Program-made: the position numbers and the translations under genes
Shown here: piece after piece, positions 61,151-64,000 of the stretch
Layout of the letters: each line of letters opens with the position of its first letter
Position numbering within the stretch: position 1 is the first letter of the stretch
Origin: Celeribacter sp. PS-C1
Lineage (GTDB): Bacteria > Pseudomonadota > Alphaproteobacteria > Rhodobacterales > Rhodobacteraceae
DNA length: 64,000 nt
Direction of reading: 5' to 3'
Assembly: GCF_019429625.1 (NCBI RefSeq)
Contig: NZ_JAHXRW010000012.1
Location: 46,149-110,148, forward strand
Notes under the pieces: model-generated
The model's input: the letters and a program-made list of their open reading frames with translations, nothing else
What the model was told of the DNA's origin: nothing
Databases searched by the model: none

Positions 61151-62371
61151 TCAGGTCTCGCGCTCGAGTCCGGACAAGATTTCTTCCGTGTGCTCTCCAA
61201 GCCGTGGCGGTGCAGAATGCGGCGCACAGGGAATGCCGTCGAATTGGATACCCAGTCCGATTTGCGGCACCTGCCCGCCATGCCCGTCATCCATGACGTA
61301 GAAAAGGCCCCGTTCCCTTAAAGCGCCATCGTGCGCGACGTCGTCGACCTTGTTGATGGGACCCGCAGGAATGCGCGCCTCAGCGAAAAGCGCGAGCCAA
61401 GCGTCACGCGGTTTTTGACGTAAAATCTCCTGAATGGAGGCCACGATCTTCTCGCGGTGCACCCGCCGCGCCGAATTGCTGCCGAATTCAGGACGCTCGC
61501 CATATTCCACATCATCCAGCGCCTGCCAAAACCGTTTCCAAATCGCATCAGACCCAAGCCCAAGCGTGATTGGATGGTCCGCAGTCTCGAAAGCCTGATA
61601 AATCGCAATGACACTGTCGGTCCCACCAGAGCGCTCAGGCACCTCACCCGACCCGAGATAGGACGAGATGCGGCAAGACAAAAAGCGTGTCATGCTTTCG
61701 ACGAGGCTAACGTCAATAGAATGCCCCTTGCCACTGCGCATCCGATCAAAGAGGGCGGCGATGGTCGCAAGGGCGGCATCTTGCCCGGCGAGCATGTCGG
61801 CCGCCGGAGCACCGACCTTTTGCGGAGGACCATCCGCCATCCCCGTGATATCCATGACCCCGGAATATCCTTCCGCAATGAGATCGTAACAGGTCATCTC
61901 GGAACGGGCTCCATTGAGGCCGAAGCCTGTGATCGAAACAAAGATGATATCCTCTCGCAGGGCGCGGACCGCCGCCTCATCCAGACCGAGCTTGCGCTGG
62001 ACGTCCAAGGGTTGATTGGTCACGAAAACATCCGCACTGGAAATCAGACGCTCCATATCGGCACGCCCCTCTCTACTCCGGATATCCAGAACGACACTTT
62101 TCTTGTTGCGGTTCACAGCAGTAAACCAGAGCGCCTGCTCGTTGAGAAACGGAGGCCCCCAGTGACGGGCGTCGTCTCCAGACGGGCGCTCCACCTTGAT
62201 CACTTCGGCGCCGAAATCCGAAAGAAGCATCGTCCCATAGGGCCCCGCAACAGAGGTGGTAAGATCAACGATACGCACCCCGGAGAGAAAACTCAGAGCA
62301 CCCGCCCCTTTTAAGGCGTGCAACCTTTGGTACGGCAAACCAAAATCGGGGCTGTTTGTTTCTTGTTTCAC
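61151..62371 (-). CDS. CaiB/BaiF family CoA transferase (class III)
   Basis: The 406-residue protein has the family N-terminus [20 protein letters not shown], then [12 protein letters not shown] and [11 protein letters not shown]. The catalytic-aspartate region is in [19 protein letters not shown]. It moves CoA between carboxylic acids. I used the GTG at 62371 with GAGGA at good spacing; the frame continues 46 codons upstream, but the family homology starts after the GTG. It lies 47 bases before the dehydrogenase and activates an acid for that pathway. Confidence 0.92.
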   Translation of the reverse strand: MKQETNSPDFGLPYQRLHALKGAGALSFLSGVRIVDLTTSVAGPYGTMLLSDFGAEVIKVERPSGDDARHWGPPFLNEQALWFTAVNRNKKSVVLDIRSREGRADMERLISSADVFVTNQPLDVQRKLGLDEAAVRALREDIIFVSITGFGLNGARSEMTCYDLIAEGYSGVMDITGMADGPPQKVGAPAADMLAGQDAALATIAALFDRMRSGKGHSIDVSLVESMTRFLSCRISSYLGSGEVPERSGGTDSVIAIYQAFETADHPITLGLGSDAIWKRFWQALDDVEYGERPEFGSNSARRVHREKIVASIQEILRQKPRDAWLALFAEARIPAGPINKVDDVAHDGALRERGLFYVMDDGHGGQVPQIGLGIQFDGIPCAPHSAPPRLGEHTEEILSGLERET

Positions 62372-62561
62372 GAGCGCTTCCTCTTTTTCCTCAAGAGGTG
62401 ATCTCGCAACTTTCGTGCCAGAATGCTTAGCACAGCCACCGCAGAGCCCAGACGCCTTCGGATCATTCAAAAAATCATTATAATTAAGATACTTACACGG
62501 AAATAACACATACCGCTCAACGATCCGCCCAGTTCAGAAAAACTTGCGCTCACTACAAAAA

Positions 62562-62592
62562 AGGGGCCGCTGCGTCACCCGCTGCGGCCCCT
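62562..62592 (-). terminator. Intrinsic terminator after the NitT/TauT-type binding protein gene
   Basis: A perfect 9-base stem, AGGGGCCGC with GCGGCCCCT, is followed on the minus strand by six T residues. It lies 46-76 bases beyond the binding-protein stop. The CoA transferase gene therefore needs its own promoter. Confidence 0.85.
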
Positions 62593-62637
62593 ATGCGCGC
62601 CTCCATTTTTGACTTTATGGAGACACTTGGAGGATAC

Positions 62638-63639
62638 TTATTCGAGGAATGCCCCATCGATCATCGCGGGATCCATTGGGTTATCGGTTTCAAACGCGTT
62701 GGTGAATTCAACCACTTCGACAAGAGCCTCTTTCGTGATCTGGACGCTCTCCGGTGCGCCCGAAGCGAATTCCGCCCAAATGTCATCAAAGAGCCCTTTG
62801 TCGACATCGGCATAGTACGTCTCATGAACCTTGTCGCGTGCGGCCGCGCTCGCCTCCGGGTCACGGATCAAGGTCACCGCATGCCCAAAAGCATTCACAA
62901 GTTTCTGCGCAGTTTCCGGGTTGTCCTTGACCCAGTCGCCACGAGCGGTCGCCACGATATACAAAAACCCGTCGAGATCTTCGACTTCACCCGCGCCGGT
63001 GTTGAAAGCGAACACAGCACCGCGTTCGCGCACAGCAATCTGTGGAGCCGGAGCCGAAAGTGAGAGGCCGTCAATACGCCCTTCTTCGAGGGCAGCCTGA
63101 TACACACCGATATCCCGACCCAGATACACAATCGTCAGATCCTTGTCGGGGTTCAGCCCTGCTTCTTTCGCGAAGTGACGAATGATATGGTCGCCGCCTC
63201 CCGGACCGGACGTCGCGATCCGCGCCCCTTTCAAGGCTGCAAGCATCTCTTCGTAGCTGCTCTCCGCTGTCACGCCCTGTTTCTCAGCCCACTCTTTGGA
63301 ATAGACTATGCTACTGCTGTACTGCGTCACGAGGCCTGCGATCATTTGCAGATCAAGACCCTCTTTGCGGGCGTAGAGCACACTGGTCGTCGAACCGATC
63401 GCGATATCGGCACTGCGCCCGACCACTGCAGCAACGGTTTTGGAACCGGAGCCAGTGCGAATGATTTCCGCATCCAGACCCTCTTCTTCAAAAGCACCAC
63501 TTGTGATCGCAGTAAACAACGGGATGAAAGCAAAGCTTTCCGTCGAATGTGCAATGCGGACAGTATCCTGAGCACCAGCCTGCGGGGCGCTCAAAGCGAC
63601 CCAGGCAATAGCAGCAAGTTTAATAAGATGACGAAGCAT
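62638..63639 (-). CDS. NitT/TauT-type ABC transporter substrate-binding protein
   Basis: The 333-residue protein has a Sec signal (IKLAAIAWVALSAPQAGAQ). It is an SsuA/NMT1-like type 2 binding fold, with FIPLFTAITSGAFEEEGLDAEII and GSSDIAIGS-like RSADIAIGST. Such proteins bind sulfonates, nitrate, pyrimidine precursors or aromatic acids. Matching permease and ATPase genes are not in the window downstream; an upstream location is excluded by etfA. GAGGAGGAG precedes the ATG. It is followed by a strong terminator. Confidence 0.88.
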   Translation of the reverse strand: MLRHLIKLAAIAWVALSAPQAGAQDTVRIAHSTESFAFIPLFTAITSGAFEEEGLDAEIIRTGSGSKTVAAVVGRSADIAIGSTTSVLYARKEGLDLQMIAGLVTQYSSSIVYSKEWAEKQGVTAESSYEEMLAALKGARIATSGPGGGDHIIRHFAKEAGLNPDKDLTIVYLGRDIGVYQAALEEGRIDGLSLSAPAPQIAVRERGAVFAFNTGAGEVEDLDGFLYIVATARGDWVKDNPETAQKLVNAFGHAVTLIRDPEASAAARDKVHETYYADVDKGLFDDIWAEFASGAPESVQITKEALVEVVEFTNAFETDNPMDPAMIDGAFLE

Positions 63640-63712
63640 CTTCTCCTCCTCTGTTTCAGTTCACTGAGACATCTCCCCGTATGTCTCTATATTCTCTTAG
63701 TTCTTTGCGTGA

Positions 63713-63736
63713 CCAGCCTCGGAAACCGAGGCCGGT
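63713..63736 (-). terminator. Hairpin between etfA and the binding-protein gene
   Basis: A stem GCCTCGG/CCGAGGC with an AAA loop, extended by outer pairs, lies about 140 bases past the etfA stop. It has no T-tract, so it may be a weak terminator or a leader structure. Confidence 0.35.
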
Positions 63737-63874
63737 CCTTGAACGTCTTTGTGATCATGAACGCCCATAAGGATATGCACCGCAATATCTGTGCCATCTC
63801 GCGGCGCAGGTTTTACAACCCTCTGCACAACATCCAATCTTTTGCTGTTGCGAGGCGCCTGTTTCAAAGCTTTC

Positions 63875-64000
63875 TCAAAGCTTTTCAGTCAATTCTGGGA
63901 CTGCGTCGAAGAGGTCTGCGACGAGGCCGAAGTCGGCGACCTGGAAGATCGGGGCTTCTTCGTCCTTGTTGATCGCGACGATCACTTTCGAGTCCTTCAT
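63875..64000 (-). CDS. etfA: Electron transfer flavoprotein alpha subunit, C-terminal fragment
   Basis: The last 41 residues of a minus-strand gene are visible, with its 5' part beyond the window. They read [20 protein letters not shown] followed by LVADLF and a TEKL terminus. This is the highly conserved FAD-binding end of EtfA. ETF receives electrons from acyl-CoA dehydrogenases, which suits the neighbouring CoA-ester genes, although ETF is a housekeeping function. Confidence 0.93.
   Translation of the reverse strand: MKDSKVIVAINKDEEAPIFQVADFGLVADLFDAVPELTEKL

Noticed and set aside
1..64000. CRISPR arrays, prophage, insertion sequences, tRNA and rRNA genes
   Set aside because: No regularly spaced repeats, transposase or phage proteins, or recognisable RNA genes were seen on reading; short tRNAs could still be missed without a covariance search.

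Overview
The window is high-GC, gene-dense alphaproteobacterial DNA and almost certainly belongs to the Rhodobacteraceae. The strongest evidence is an uptake-hydrogenase locus in the order hupT-hupU-hupV-hypF-hupS-hupL-hupC-hupD-hupF-hupG-hupH-hupJ-hupK-hypA-hypB-hupR-hypC-hypD-hypE, which is the arrangement known from Rhodobacter capsulatus. Nearly all genes lie on the minus strand in tightly overlapping operons (ATGA, GTGA and TGATG junctions). I saw no rRNA, tRNA, insertion sequence, phage gene or CRISPR array.

Region 1 (1-16153) starts with the 3' end of a molybdopterin oxidoreductase on the plus strand. A minus-strand catabolic block follows. In transcription order it holds a LivJ-type binding protein, LivG, LivF, LivH, LivM and an IclR regulator. 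After these come a three-subunit biotin-dependent carboxylase (carrier, biotin carboxylase, carboxyltransferase), a HAD phosphatase, acetoacetyl-CoA synthetase, two SDR dehydrogenases, a Tm-1/UPF0261 protein and an amidohydrolase. A TTTCAC-N3-GTGAAA palindrome lies upstream of the binding-protein gene once and upstream of the carboxylase operon twice. It is the likely IclR operator.

Region 2 (16333-28943) holds an asparaginase, a signal-less substrate-binding-protein homologue translationally coupled to a CobW-type GTPase, a small cysteine protein and a NodB-fold hydrolase resembling cyclic imidases. A polyamine-type ABC transporter follows, with two different ATPases, one lacking the switch histidine, and with two SDRs embedded in it. 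A divergent GntR regulator with two winged-helix domains bounds the region.

Region 3 (28960-48593) is the complete hup/hyp locus: the H2-sensing hydrogenase HupUV with kinase HupT and response regulator HupR, the membrane-bound uptake hydrogenase HupSLC, and its maturation machinery. A near-consensus FNR box precedes hupS, and a terminator-like hairpin separates hupC from hupD.

Region 4 (48817-56620) is a second Liv-type transporter followed, going upstream, by an SDR, a zinc alcohol dehydrogenase, a cupin related to 2,4'-dihydroxyacetophenone dioxygenase, and a GntR/FCD regulator with two ATTGTATACAT sites. Region 5 (57202-64000) carries a thiolase-like protein, an AbrB-family membrane protein, a two-domain 3-hydroxyacyl-CoA dehydrogenase, a CaiB-type CoA transferase, a NitT/TauT-type binding protein and the 3' end of etfA. 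Overall the window reads as a lifestyle of scavenging H2 together with taking up small organic acids, amides or aromatics and converting them to CoA thioesters.
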